Positions 1 through 9,154 of a DNA stretch of 16,779 nucleotides are shown piece by piece (position 1 is the stretch's first letter; each line of letters opens with the position of its first letter). The notes beneath the pieces were generated by a model. The model was not told the origin of the DNA and ran no database searches. It saw only the letters and a program-made list of their open reading frames with translations. The DNA is from Terana coerulea (taxonomy: Eukaryota > Basidiomycota > Agaricomycetes > Polyporales > Phanerochaetaceae), in the NCBI GenBank assembly GCA_024811115.1, contig JAKOGH010000891.1, positions 1 through 16,779 on the forward strand, read 5' to 3'. The position numbers and the translations under genes are program-made.

Positions 1-411
1 TCCAACAGCCCGCTCAGTTCTCTCCTGGATATGAACATCAATAGCAATCCCCAGGCCTCGTTCTTCAGATGCTTAGGATGTGGCACCCCGGTCTAATGCA
101 CAGTTTGAGCCCACTCGCGAGTTTTGATAGCGAATTACTTGCCGTGATATTTCCAAGAGGAACTCGCACAGATCTCTCCTCTTCGCCACGGTTGCACAGC
201 CTTCACTTCGGACGGCCGCCTTGATAGACCTCATCTTGCGACGGACAGCAATGGCTTCGAATCCGCCAAGGAGGAAGCCACCAAACTTCATGATAGCGTG
301 GCCTGAGTGACTCCCAAGTCCATATATGGTGGAGCGACGGGTATCTGTGGATTGGGAGAAGGAAAGGTCGGAGAGAGGGATGTCCTGGGTGGGAGCATTC
401 GCCGCGGACAT
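1..411 (-). CDS. 5' part of an unrecognised gene, two exons, runs off the window
   Basis: The ATG is at 411-409, after a pyrimidine-rich leader on the minus strand. Exon 1 (411-139, 91 codons) encodes a polar start, then a hydrophobic/glycine stretch (HAIMKFGGFLLGGFEAIAV, about residues 38-56) and a basic stretch (RRKMRSIKAAVR). A 46-nt intron (138-93, GTAATT...TTAG) joins in phase 0 to exon 2 (92-1), which reads PHPKHLKNEAWGLLLMFISR and stays open to the window edge. The unspliced frame hits a stop at 73-75, while the spliced product stays protein-like, which is why I chose this splice. The gly-rich hydrophobic segment could be membrane-associated or a short helix pair; this is inference. 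I do not recognise the family. The rest of the gene lies left of base 1. Confidence 0.55.
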
Positions 412-3337
412 CCTGCCCTACTCGGCGGAGAGTCAAAGCGGACGGTCAAACGGCGAAGAAGAAAGCAATAAAGACACGTTTGGCGAGGATCGTCTTTAAA
501 CACGGCACCGCCGAGCTGAGTTCCCGCCGGGTCAATGCCTAACACGGCCTCAAGGCGTCTAGAAAATGGATTTGCCATGACAACACTGCCAGCTTTCACA
601 GGTTGACAGGCCTCGTGTGCACGTGTACGTCAATGGCCGTCGTCGGCATGATTCTGTAACGTCGGCGTCAGCCCAAGATTCCGCGAATTATGATGAGCGG
701 CGCAATGCCTACTATAAACGCACCTGAAACGTCTTATTGTGGCATCCCGTTTGCATCGTGTTATGTTTCCCAGGCCGTACTTGGTTCTGCATTTTCGCCA
801 GTGGGATATTTGTCAAGCCTATACGCGGCGTTGAAGATGAAACACTGAGCCAGGACTGCCAGCTCAACCTGTACTTGGGTGGCGGCCAATCGGGCGAGGA
901 AGGAGAAGAATGGCGGTGAGGCCCTGAGTCCGCAGCGGTATATGTCTCTTCAGTCCGGACCCGACTCCGTATCGACGTTTCCACCGTTAACTCCGTTGCT
1001 AAGGGCAAACGAATCATCTGACGGGCCTCCCAACCATACATGAGCCCAGCATTTTGGGATTTCCTGGGAATGACTATCAGTATCAGGTAAGACAACGAGT
1101 CAAGTTACTGCTTCGGAACACAAAGGATAACGCATATGGCAAGCTTCCGATGATTATCTTCCGCGTTCCGCAGCGCCCCAACCCATTTCTTCTTGGGGCA
1201 TCGACCACAGGTCGGCAGAATACACCAGTGTGAATAGGCTCGGAGCGGTCTGGCCACAAAACAAGGCTTTGGAAGTCACTCCTATTGATGTCGTATAACT
1301 CCAAGCTTCAGCTGTCGGGGGTTAGAGGAACTTCCGAAGATATCCTGAGGGTGCCCCAAACCGGAGTTCGACGACAGTGGCACGATTCGGACACTTGCAT
1401 GCGGAAGGGCACACTCACCTGGAGAAAACACTCTGCAAGTCGCTACCAGTAGCACTAAGGCTTTCATTATATACTTACTGAGTAACCGCCTGAAAAAATC
1501 ACTGTCAAGCTGGCAACGAGGAAAATTAACAGGAATATATAAGACATACAACAGACACATACATGCGCACATCTTGACATTCTGAGGTGGCGAGAGCTTT
1601 GTGGGGGAGGACCAAGCTATGAACCAAGCCAGGGGCTGTGGGAAATGATGCCGGCGCCACGTGTCTTTGCTTACTGTTGTTAGGATCAAAAGCCATCGCC
1701 TTCCTAACGAGACGCGCGCTTACACCTCGACTTTTCACCACGACCGACTTAAACCAAAAGAGTGGTGCCCGGGGAGTGCGCAAGTTAATACCACGCAGTA
1801 TGTTTATACATGGGCTGAATGTAAGTTTCTACGCGCATATACTCCAGTATAAGGCTGAACTTCATCTCCTATAGGGCAACAAATAATCTCAGCTGCGCTT
1901 CGACTTGTCGAGAACGTGTAGTTCTGCGCACTTAAGCACCGCATAGGCCAAATTCAATGCCGCCTATGTGTTTCCAGGATTAAGGATCCGAATGTCATGC
2001 TAAATGTTGCTCACGCACATCACCAGTCGCAAGTGCACGGCAACATCCGTGACATCGTGTCCCTTTTCTGAGTCTCTCACTCAGCCAAGGCAGCCTCATG
2101 CGTAGCAGATGGTCGACAACTGACAAGACACACCAGGTGACATGGCGTGTTTGCACTGTGAGTGCAACGAATCAATTGCCATCTGTCATCTGGCTGAATT
2201 CTGCGACAGCGTGCGCTGTGAATTTGTCGAGCCTTCTTATGACCCGGCTACAGTGGCACGAGCGGCACGGCACTACCCTCCACGTAGGAGTTCTGGTAAA
2301 TATACAGCCAGTACGAACACATGTGCAGAAGTTGGAGAAGTTCGCCACGCTACTCACCCTGTGGCGCGGGGGAAGACTGTCGCTCAACTGCTTTGGAATA
2401 TGGTTGATGCTAGACCCTAAGCGACGGTATGTATTAACCATACGCACTCCATGTCATCCCTGCTTTTAATATATGAAAATCCACGAGTTGATGTGCATAT
2501 AGATCGTGGGCGCATAGACTTCGAAGAACCCCACTTCGCGCCTAGTGAATCGCCCGGCACGCGACGGCCCCAGCAGTGCGTCGGGATCGTCTCTGGTCGC
2601 AAACGTCCAGCGAAGGCCAAGCAATTGGCGACGTGTGTAATTGCGTCTACATAGCCGTGCCGGGCTCGTCTGCGGCGCGTCACCAGATCCTTCATGTACT
2701 GGCACGATGCAATCACACGATCGCGGCGATTTCATTTTCCCACAGGCGGACGGTAAGTGCTCGTGGTTATATGTGTTTGCCCTTGTTGACAGGCTTAATG
2801 TTCATCGCTCAATGCGTCCGAGAAGCTTTTGGCTTCGAGACACCTTCGCGTGGGCGTCACGCACGGGCATGCCGGCCAAGCGAGCCACGCAGCCCGCCAT
2901 CTTGCTATCTCCATTGAGTACCGTTCCCGTTCGCAGAGTTAATGAAGTTTCTCTGATACAGTACAGAGAGCTGATGCAGGGTTGCAGACTTCTCAGAAGC
3001 GGAAGCAGCTATTGGTTCTGCGGATAATTGCAAGCTTTTTGGCTGTCGACCCTTCCCACCGCGGACTGTGAAGTCTTGAAGGTCGTCCTAGAAGCATACC
3101 TGCGAGGTTGTGGAGCATATTCCGCCCTTCGCCTCGTTGCAGCGGTCAAACCCGCCTAATCGGACCACTGTCGGCTTGACATAATGCATCGCTCGTGATT
3201 CCGCGCGAAAGTTGGCGGTAAGGTGCTTAATGTGGCTATAGTACTGCGCGTCATGACATTCGAGTGATAGGGACGACCAGCACGATAACGAAATGAGAAA
3301 TCAGGGCTTCAAGACATGTTGAGAAGATGCTTCTACG
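412..3337. other. Long stretch without a supported gene
   Basis: The first about 150 bases should hold the promoter and leader of the minus-strand gene that starts at 411. The rest shows only short open frames in all six frames, none with a motif or family I recognise. Some look weakly coding: a plus-strand frame at 2142-2654 interrupted by one TAA at 2418-2420, and a minus-strand series of splice-like exons at 1308-1696. A canonical-looking plus-strand intron (GTAAGT...TTGACAG, about 2753-2794) joins two short open frames. None of this is enough to call a gene. No LTRs, TIRs, tandem repeats, tRNA or rRNA were seen here. Confidence 0.4.
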
Positions 3338-4080
3338 CTAGCCTAGCCGCTGCATGCCGCCCGACGAGATCCCAGTACCCGGGCCAGCGTTGGTGTGGTC
3401 TGCAGCAGGTCCTGCACCTCCCGCAATCGGGTACTCGTTATTATTAGGTCCACCGAACTCCCTTCCTCCCTGAAACTCTCGGTCGCTTCTCCCATTCATG
3501 GCGTTCCCTGGACCCAGTTCCGTAGCATGACCGGCAGAAGCGGCGTACTGCGTCGGCGGGTACGCCCCACCTGCACCTGCATCCAGCGCAGCGTTGACAG
3601 GCAACGGGGTTCCAGCACCTGCCACCCCTCCGACGTATCCCTGATGGCTCCCCACACCAGAGCCAATGCCGGCAGCTGCGCCCTGCACGTCGTACGCCTG
3701 GCTGGCACTCGTGTTCGCTCCGGGTTGGGTGGCGGCCACAGGAGCTTCGCCTATCATCATTGCCACGCCCTCCTCGGCTTCCAGCCTGCCAAGTTCGGTC
3801 TCTGGGTGCGCTTTCCTGTCCACGGCATCCAGGACACGACCCCGCCAGTTGTCGCCCACTCCTGTGAGCGGTCCCACGCGAAGGTAAGCGAGGGACGCGT
3901 GACTTCAGGGCGAAGCACGGAAGTGAAGCAGCGGCTTACCGTGGACCACTTTGGCAGCGCCTCTGTGGACGTCCTCGTCAGATTTCAATTGATTGCAGGG
4001 TGCTGCATCACGTACTTGATTCTCTGCTCTACGCTCGGCTTTCCTCCGGTATGCGCAGTGTTGTTATTTGTGGTGGACAT
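3338..4080 (-). CDS. Fungal protein of unknown function with Gly/Ala/Pro-rich tail, 203 aa, three exons
   Basis: The minus-strand exons are 4080-4016 (ATG at 4080-4078), 3962-3940 and 3861-3338 (stop included). The introns are 4015-3963 (53 nt, GTACGT...CACAG) and 3939-3862 (78 nt, GTAAGC...CACAG). Exon lengths 65+23+524 = 612 nt give 203 residues in one frame. A GTG at 3877 lies inside intron 2 and is not the start. Residues 1-20 are polar; residues about 22-45 hold the best-looking conserved stretch, KVVHGVGDNWRGRVLDAVD, which includes the 23-nt microexon. Beyond residue about 75 the protein is Gly/Ala/Pro/Asn-rich and probably disordered. No signal peptide or membrane segment is seen. The GxGDNxRGR...AVD pattern reminds me of small fungal proteins of unknown or stress-linked role, but that is memory of a pattern, not a search result. 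The splicing model is well supported because all phases close; function is unknown. Confidence 0.7.
3940..3962 (-). other. 23-nt microexon
   Basis: Exon 2 of the preceding gene. It is bounded by CCACAG upstream and GTAAGC downstream on the minus strand. It supplies the residues that link an IK dipeptide to VVHG and is needed to keep the frame between the ATG exon and the long last exon. Confidence 0.65.
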
Positions 4081-5190
4081 TGTGCCTGATAACTTGCTGT
4101 GTATCCAGGTATCGTGTTGGTGTGTAATGGTAAGTTACGAACTGGACTGCGACGCGCTGAGCCGTGGTTGGGTTCACAGTGCTCCACCGTAAGGTATGAT
4201 GTCAACGTGTCTGGGGTTAGGGTTTAATTGAGGTGGCTTATGCCTCTTTTGTTCGTAGCCGGTCTCGTTACGTGGATGGAAGATTGCAAACTTCGCAGTC
4301 TGTCGCGCGAATATCACGTCTTCTCATGGCTGTGCAGCCGGCCAATGTCCGGATGCATCCCCTTCTCTCACCGGAGCTCTGACATGAGTCTCTCGCAGCG
4401 GGTTCCCAAGCGCGCGGGAGCATTGTGGCGCCCTTTTCTCCATCTCCTAGAGCTCAACTGCCTGATGCTGGCACTCTTCTCCGGTCGGAGCATTCATTTC
4501 GTGAGTTCGAGTGCTCACAATTCCCGCAACTGGCTGACACCGAGCTTGTTCGCCAGCGCCCGTCTCGAACCGACTCCAAGCGAGCCACGGCAGCGCGCCG
4601 CGCTCGCCATTTGTCGCCACCGTGTGCAAACGCACACGATCCCCGTCCTGCGTTCGTGCAGCGTCACGCGCGCGTTATCTGCAGCGCGGAGGACCGCAAT
4701 CAAAGCTTGTGCGGCTTTGGGACGCGGTCTCGCGGGTCTTCCGCCGGATCGGTCTGATCTATTGCTGGGTGCGCAGGAATCTCCACCGGCGGACGAGCGG
4801 ACGCCCCACGAAACACAGAGCTTCCTGTTGCCGCCCTAGAAGCTATAAAGCGGCGAGCAAATGGCTTACCATCCCCATTCCACCAGCGGTCCTTCCATCC
4901 CCACCGTTCTCCCTGTCAGGGAAGGAGTCCTACTTATAGACGCATGTCTCGGTGAGACCAAACTACCAATCCTCCCCAGAGGATGCGACGCCTGGCCAGC
5001 TCGACAGCCGGTCGTCCGTCGCTCCTCCAGTGCTTGCTCACCGCGTGCGATCCGCACCTTGCCCTACGGCACCACAACCCGGCTCCTGCTCACTGGCTCT
5101 CTCGGTTGAGGAGTCTGCTGGGGGCCGCGTCGTGGCGGCCGCAAGGATTGGTGGGGACCGCCCGCGGTGAGGCGATATGAGGCCATGCCC
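4081..5190 (+). other. Coding-like open frames, not assignable; possible decayed or unmodelled gene
   Basis: The first about 150 bases are upstream sequence of the minus-strand gene that begins at 4080. From about 4400 to 5170 the plus strand shows three overlapping open frames rich in Ser, Pro, Arg and Ala: 4228-4839, 4425-4757 and, after a shift, about 4953-5170. The frame of 4425 runs on protein-like past its TGA at 4755-4757 for about 60 more codons. A single intact gene cannot be drawn: no spliced model removes the stop without losing the better-looking frame. It may be a decayed gene, a rapidly evolving disordered protein whose introns I cannot place, or chance open frames in GC-rich DNA. 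No domain is recognised. Confidence 0.25.
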
Positions 5191-6216
5191 AAAACACACC
5201 TGTATATCTCAGCTCACCATCCAGGTCGGCAGATTCGGTAAGTACGCCGCTGGAGAAATCTGACAGGCCCGCGGATGCGGTGCCGACGTGTCACCTGGGG
5301 CTTTGTGGCTTCGCCCATGAGAAGATGTTTCTGCGGAAAGCCACTGCAGAGATAAGTCGCGCTAGGCCCGGTGTGCGTTCTGGCCACAATGGGACAGGTG
5401 TTTCGAGCGCATCCGCGCGTCATCAAGGCACGCCGGCGAGGCATACCGCGGACGATCTTCGTCCTATGGGACGACGTGCACCGTTGCAGTGCGTTCGATC
5501 GAAACCATGTTCGACAGAACTTCTCGTGCTGAAGTCTGATAGGATGGCAGCGGGCCCGAGGGTGGTAAAGCCGCAATGAGGTCAGACTGGTCGCACGACG
5601 GATGGCTCTTCGAACTGCTGGGGCGTCATTATCGTACTTCTTATGTCTGTTATTCCGTTGGGACTGGAAAATGACACCATGCTTATCGTTACTGCAATAC
5701 TGAGAGACACTTGGCATGACCAACTTCAGTATGCCGGGGGTGCTGCGGGGCTTTTCTTTTGAGCTGGCGACGCCCGCCACGCCGCACACGCACGACGAGT
5801 GGATGCACTATAGCAAACATGTGTTATTCCGTACGGTTCCAGCACACACAAGCCCCCATGTACCCCGCATTGCTCCACAACTGGTTAGCGTTGCCGGCCT
5901 GTACAGTCACTCAACAGTACTCATTGTTTCCGGACAACGTGGTAGCAGCCTACCAGCGCGGAGTACGATCTGGGGTACTTACGACCTCATCGCAACTGAC
6001 AATCACAGACGCGGAGCTAGGAACGAGATGCGAGATCCAGATTATTGATACAGTGATGATAGCAAATGGTCGATAGCATATACAGATAGCGTAGCATACA
6101 CCATAGAGTAGGGTACCGAGCGCAGGGACTCAGGTATAACACGTTGACCACCCTTCCTGTCGCATCCTACGAGACGACAGCCCTCAAGCCAAGCCTAAGC
6201 CTAAGAAGAAAGCTGA
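5191..6216. other. Intergenic stretch with unassigned open frames
   Basis: A 191-codon open frame on the minus strand (5214-5789) and two overlapping plus-strand frames (5716-6048, 5759-6076) are present. None carries a motif I recognise and none gives a convincing spliced product. The last bases, 6182-6220, read on the plus strand as a Lys/Pro-rich tail ending KPKPKKKAD and a stop, which overlaps the eL8 stop codon on the other strand; see findings. AATAAT at about 6042 (minus sense) could serve 3'-end formation of the eL8 transcript, but this is weak. Confidence 0.35.
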
Positions 6217-7480
6217 CTAGAGCCTGGACGCAGCGGCGACGGTAATGGTCTGGCCAAGAGCCTTCGCACGCTTGCGGAGCATCTGGGCAGACTTGTTGCC
6301 ACGAATACCTCCACCCCACACACGGCGCTGCTCCTCGTACTTGTCAGTGCTGCAGTAATAGATAAGTACAGATAAGACAGTATGAAGACAGACAACACAT
6401 ACAAGTTGGCCTTAGCGGCGCTGACAAGGGTGGCGAGCTCGCGTGAGTCCTCAGACTTAACGTCCTGAAGGGTGAGGACAGCGGCGGTCTTCTTGTGGAC
6501 GACCGTGCCGAGACGAGCCTTGCCCTTGACAATAACGTATGGAACGCCCATCTTGCGGCAGAGGGCGGGAAGGAAGATGACGAGCTCAATAGGGTCGACA
6601 TCGTGGGCGATGACAACGAGCGACGCCTTCTTGGCCTCGATAAGGGCGACGGTGTGGTTCAGGCCGTACTTGACGAAGAGGGGCTTCTTCGAGTCCTTAG
6701 CCTGCGCCTCCTTCTCCTCAGCGGTGGCGGCAGCGACGGCATCGAGGCGAGCCTTCTTCTCCTGCTTGGTCTCGGGGCGGTACTTGTTCAGCAACTTGAA
6801 AAGCTGAGTAGCAGTGTTCTTGTCAAGAGTGTGGGAGAACTGCGCGATGGCGGGGGAACCTTCAGGCGCTGGTTGAGGATGACCTTCTGGCGCTGCAGGC
6901 GGACATACTCGGGCCACTTGACGAAGCGAGTCAAGTCGGTCTTGTGTTGGATGTCCTGACCTGTAGATAGTTCAGCATCCGATTCACGACAGCATACACT
7001 TCAGACATACCAATACCGAAGTTCTTGGGGCGGGCCTCGAAGAGGGGGTTCTTCGTGGACTTGCCGCTCTTACTGGCAAAAGGCGCAGCAGCAGGCTTCT
7101 TTCCGGTCTTGGAACCCTTCGGCGGCTGGTCATTGAGACGAGTATCAGCGAAATGTCAAACAGCTCCTGAGAGCCATTGCCATGTCCGCGAACTCGGAGC
7201 TCTAACGCCCGCACTCGAACTCGTCAGGACAACGAGAGAGCACGGGCCCAGCATCACTTCCGCTTCATCGCTCTGCGAGCTCAGCATGGAAGATGTGTAT
7301 TTGCTGACACGTTTATCCAGATGTTACGGGGCTGTTCTGTAGGCACTAGTCAGTCGCGTTCAAGCGTCATCTGAAGGTCAAACGTACCATCCAGCCTCAC
7401 AACTCTTCATTATTTGGATATCCGTGGTTGTAGAGCTCGGAGCACACGTTCATGACGTGGGCCTGCGTGAAACTCACCAT
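6217..7480 (-). CDS. RPL8: Ribosomal protein eL8 (L7a / Rpl8), 60S subunit, with one-base frame break
   Basis: Cytosolic large-subunit protein of the L7Ae RNA-binding fold; in known ribosomes eL8 binds 25S/28S rRNA. The exons are 7480-7478 (just ATG), 7125-7011, 6960-6403 and 6349-6217 (TAG at 6219-6217). The introns are 352, 50 and 53 nt, all GT-AG. Readable family blocks are [14 protein letters not shown] (about residues 52-65), [16 protein letters not shown] (137-152), [16 protein letters not shown] (159-174) and [14 protein letters not shown] (178-191), followed by the WGGGIRGNK tail. Expected length is 269 residues, against 256 in yeast. Exon lengths sum to 809, one short of a multiple of three: the coding strand has GTT-CCCCC-GCC at 6852-6856 where the family needs VPPAIAQ, so one C is missing in a five-C run. 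The frames before and after are otherwise perfect, so a sequencing error is likelier than a true pseudogene; a second copy elsewhere cannot be excluded. The start is chosen because only ATG followed directly by GTGAGT joins in phase to [10 protein letters not shown]. Confidence 0.93.
7126..7477 (-). other. Long first intron of the eL8 gene, directly after the ATG
   Basis: The intron begins GTGAGT at 7477, right after the start codon, and ends ...GACCAG at 7126. At 352 nt it is five to seven times longer than the other introns in this window. First introns placed at the ATG are common in basidiomycete ribosomal protein genes and may carry regulatory signals. I looked for a C/D-box snoRNA, because animal L7a introns host U24 and U36, and found no pair of C and D boxes at a normal spacing. 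Confidence 0.8.
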
Positions 7481-7568
7481 TTTTATTGAGGTCTTGAGGG
7501 AGGAGGGGCTTGAGGTCGACGGCGGCGGTGGAGAGACACAAAACTGGCGTTAGCGCTTTAGACCATGC

Positions 7569-7663
7569 CACGTGGATCTAAGCGCCTTCCGCTAACAGTC
7601 GACGCGAGCCGACTCGTTTCTTGCTCGCACTTTCTTCACCTTTATACAGACAAACCGTATTGG
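7569..7663 (-). promoter_or_regulatory. Probable eL8 core promoter: CCAAT, TATA box, CACGTG
   Basis: Reading towards the gene, the minus strand has CCAAT at 7663-7659, TATAAA at 7646-7641 and a palindromic CACGTG at 7574-7569. A pyrimidine-rich leader with CTCTCC/CCTCCT tracts precedes the ATG at 7480. The TATA box lies about 160 nt upstream of the ATG, which leaves room for a leader of 100 nt or more. A second CACGTG is at 7773-7778. CACGTG is bound by Cbf1-like bHLH factors at ribosomal protein genes in several ascomycetes; its use here is inference. Confidence 0.45.
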
Positions 7664-7794
7664 AAGGTATCATTACTGCCAACCGGTATATTTTCTTTAC
7701 TTTTTCTGCCTCTTGAAGCATTTATGGCGGCATTTTTGCCTTCGATTTCCTTGCCAGGTAAATACCAGCTTCCACGTGCCTTTCAACGTGTTTA

Positions 7795-8490
7795 GGGCCT
7801 GTTCGGTAACGCGTGAAGTGAAGTGAAGCGCGGAAGCGCCCGTCACGCCCGCACGCACTCGTGACGCCGTGCTGTGGGCGGCAGTCACACTTCAACCGGG
7901 CTTGCTCCCTCCTTCCATCTAACTATAGGGTGCAGTAGGTCCTTGGGAGCCAGTAGGAGATACTTCTTTGGTGTGGGCTTGGCCTGGCCCTACAGAATTT
8001 TCGATAGCAGCCTATGAGCAGAGGCGCCCTGCGGTGGCTACAGGGCTATAGCCCTACACCAGCCTACCATATAAGCCACGACATCTTGTTGCCTCACTGA
8101 ATGTAGCCAATAGGGTCAAGAGATTATAATATGTTACAGCAGTAAAAGAGAATATATTGGGGACACAAGCGTGAATAATACAGCTCTACAAGTGAATGGG
8201 AAACTCATACAAGGTGGCAAGGCTGACAATGGCCTCCCTCTTAAAGAGCTTGAGCATACAGCCATTCGCCTCATCATCATTTCTGTTACTGCTGCTGTAG
8301 CCTTTATTGAACCCCAAAGTAGAACAGGTAAAGGAAGTCAGAGAGCTCAAAAAACGCGAAGAGGTAAAGCAGAGCCACACTGAAATTGCAGCGCGGTCAC
8401 ACAGTTGTCACAAATCGTCACACATCAGTCACTCGACTCACACGGGCGCTTCCGCGCTTCACTTCACTTCACGCGTTACCGAACAGGCCC
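7795..8490. mobile_element. Non-autonomous PIF/Harbinger-type element (Tourist-like MITE), 696 bp
   Basis: The ends are perfect 49-bp terminal inverted repeats (7795-7843 and 8442-8490) beginning GGGCCTGTTCGG. The 3-bp direct repeat TTA flanks them at 7792-7794 and 8491-8493. GGGCCTGTT-type ends with a TTA/TAA duplication are the hallmark of the PIF/Harbinger superfamily. The interior has no transposase; the short open frame at 8171-8383 has no recognisable domain. The TIR contains three tandem GTGAA units. Just inside the ends are GTCAC motifs on both sides. A perfect 12-bp palindrome GGGCTATAGCCC lies at 8043-8054. The intact TIRs and exact duplication suggest a recent insertion. It sits about 150 bp upstream of the eL8 TATA box and directly beside the fold-back unit. 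Confidence 0.9.
8396..8432 (+). repeat. Four phased GTCAC motifs inside the right end of the MITE
   Basis: GTCAC starts at 8396, 8407, 8417 and 8428, so the spacing is 11, 10 and 11 bp, one helical turn each. At the left end GTCAC or its complement occurs at 7842-7846, 7861-7865 and 7884-7888. Subterminal repeats of this kind are often transposase binding sites; here this is inference. Confidence 0.7.
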
Positions 8491-8494
8491 TTAC

Positions 8495-8883
8495 AGTACG
8501 GTTGACGAGACGTCCGAGGATGGATTTCGTTTTGATGCACCATCACTCGCGCCAAGCGCCTGATGGGCGCTCCCACGGCTTGGTCCGCCCGACCGAGGCC
8601 TTACTCTGGAATTGGAGTGTGGTCCTTGTACCTACCTATAGCTACAGCTCAATGCTAGTGGAATCGAGAAAGCATGGAGCAGAGGGAGCCCAGAGTCTCT
8701 CGAAAGGTCGAAATCCGAGGTTTGCTGGCGGGCGCTAACAGCCGGAGGTAGCCGGGAATTGATTGATGAGCGAATGCGGTAACTTGACGATAACAAGCCC
8801 GAGATGATCTAAGTTTGGGTTATCTAGCACGTGAGCCCCCGCCCTCCGCCACGCCACATCGAGCTCGCGCTCGTTGTTCTCAA
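8495..8883 (+). repeat. Left arm of the 389-bp inverted repeat
   Basis: Identical to the reverse complement of 10261-10649. Unlike the right arm, it is followed by CCGTAC, so TCAACCGTAC at 8880-8889 is itself the inverted copy of the outer end GTACGGTTGA at 8496-8505. The open frames that cross it (minus strand 8735-8932, plus strand 8307-8738) are mirrored in the other arm and need not be genes. Confidence 0.95.
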
Positions 8884-9148
8884 CCGTACAGCCTGCCTTC
8901 TGCGGCGTCTCCTTCACTACGAGTACCTTCATCCACAGGCGACCTGGCAGCCACCAAGTGTTGCTGGTGCCTCCCCGATTATCTTGCTGGCACTCCTCGC
9001 CCTTCCCTATACCGTTGGTACGACCCGGAAGACCTCACTTGCTTGCAAATGCATCGCCACTCTCGGACCACCTGTCGATCAGGACCTACAGGAAGTCACG
9101 GGAGGATATGGGGTTGTCACTTGATGGTGCCGGGCTGTGAGAGGTTCT

Positions 9149-9154
9149 TATAAA
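9149..9154 (+). promoter_or_regulatory. Possible TATA box in the fold-back interior
   Basis: TATAAA in the context CTTATAAACGG, followed about 25 bp later by a CT-rich tract typical of fungal start regions. No convincing gene lies downstream, so it may be chance. Confidence 0.2.

Noticed and set aside
690..726. ATGATGA (C-box like) and CTGA (D-box like) at 690-726
   Set aside because: The distance is too short for a C/D snoRNA and no flanking stem is present.
1175..1199. GCCCCAA...TTGGGGC hairpin
   Set aside because: A single 7-bp stem with an 11-nt loop in gene-free DNA is expected by chance.
4127..4180. Plus-strand ATG followed by GTAAGT and a 50-nt intron ending TTCACAG
   Set aside because: The joined frame stops after about 15 codons, so the match to the eL8-type start is chance.
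3395..4192. 265-codon plus-strand open frame
   Set aside because: It lies opposite the three-exon minus-strand gene, whose splice sites and phases all close; the Gly/Ala-rich exon keeps the opposite strand free of stops.
4213..4227. Telomere-like GGGGTTAGGGTTTAA
   Set aside because: Only one full TTAGGG-type unit; too short for an interstitial telomere or for a claim of a regulatory site.
6472..6959. Long open frames on the plus strand across the eL8 exon
   Set aside because: They are antisense shadows of a strongly codon-biased ribosomal protein exon.
7126..7477. C/D-box snoRNA in the eL8 intron
   Set aside because: GTGATGC and CTGA occur but with wrong spacing and no terminal stem.
8307..8738. 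Open frame across the MITE end and left arm, and its mirror at 10406-10642
   Set aside because: It joins a MITE TIR to the inverted repeat, and the same peptide appears from the other arm; this is repeat sequence read as protein.
8496..8883. Reading the 389-bp arms as LTRs (TG...CA can be drawn inside)
   Set aside because: LTRs are direct repeats; these are inverted, with no primer binding site or polypurine tract beside them.
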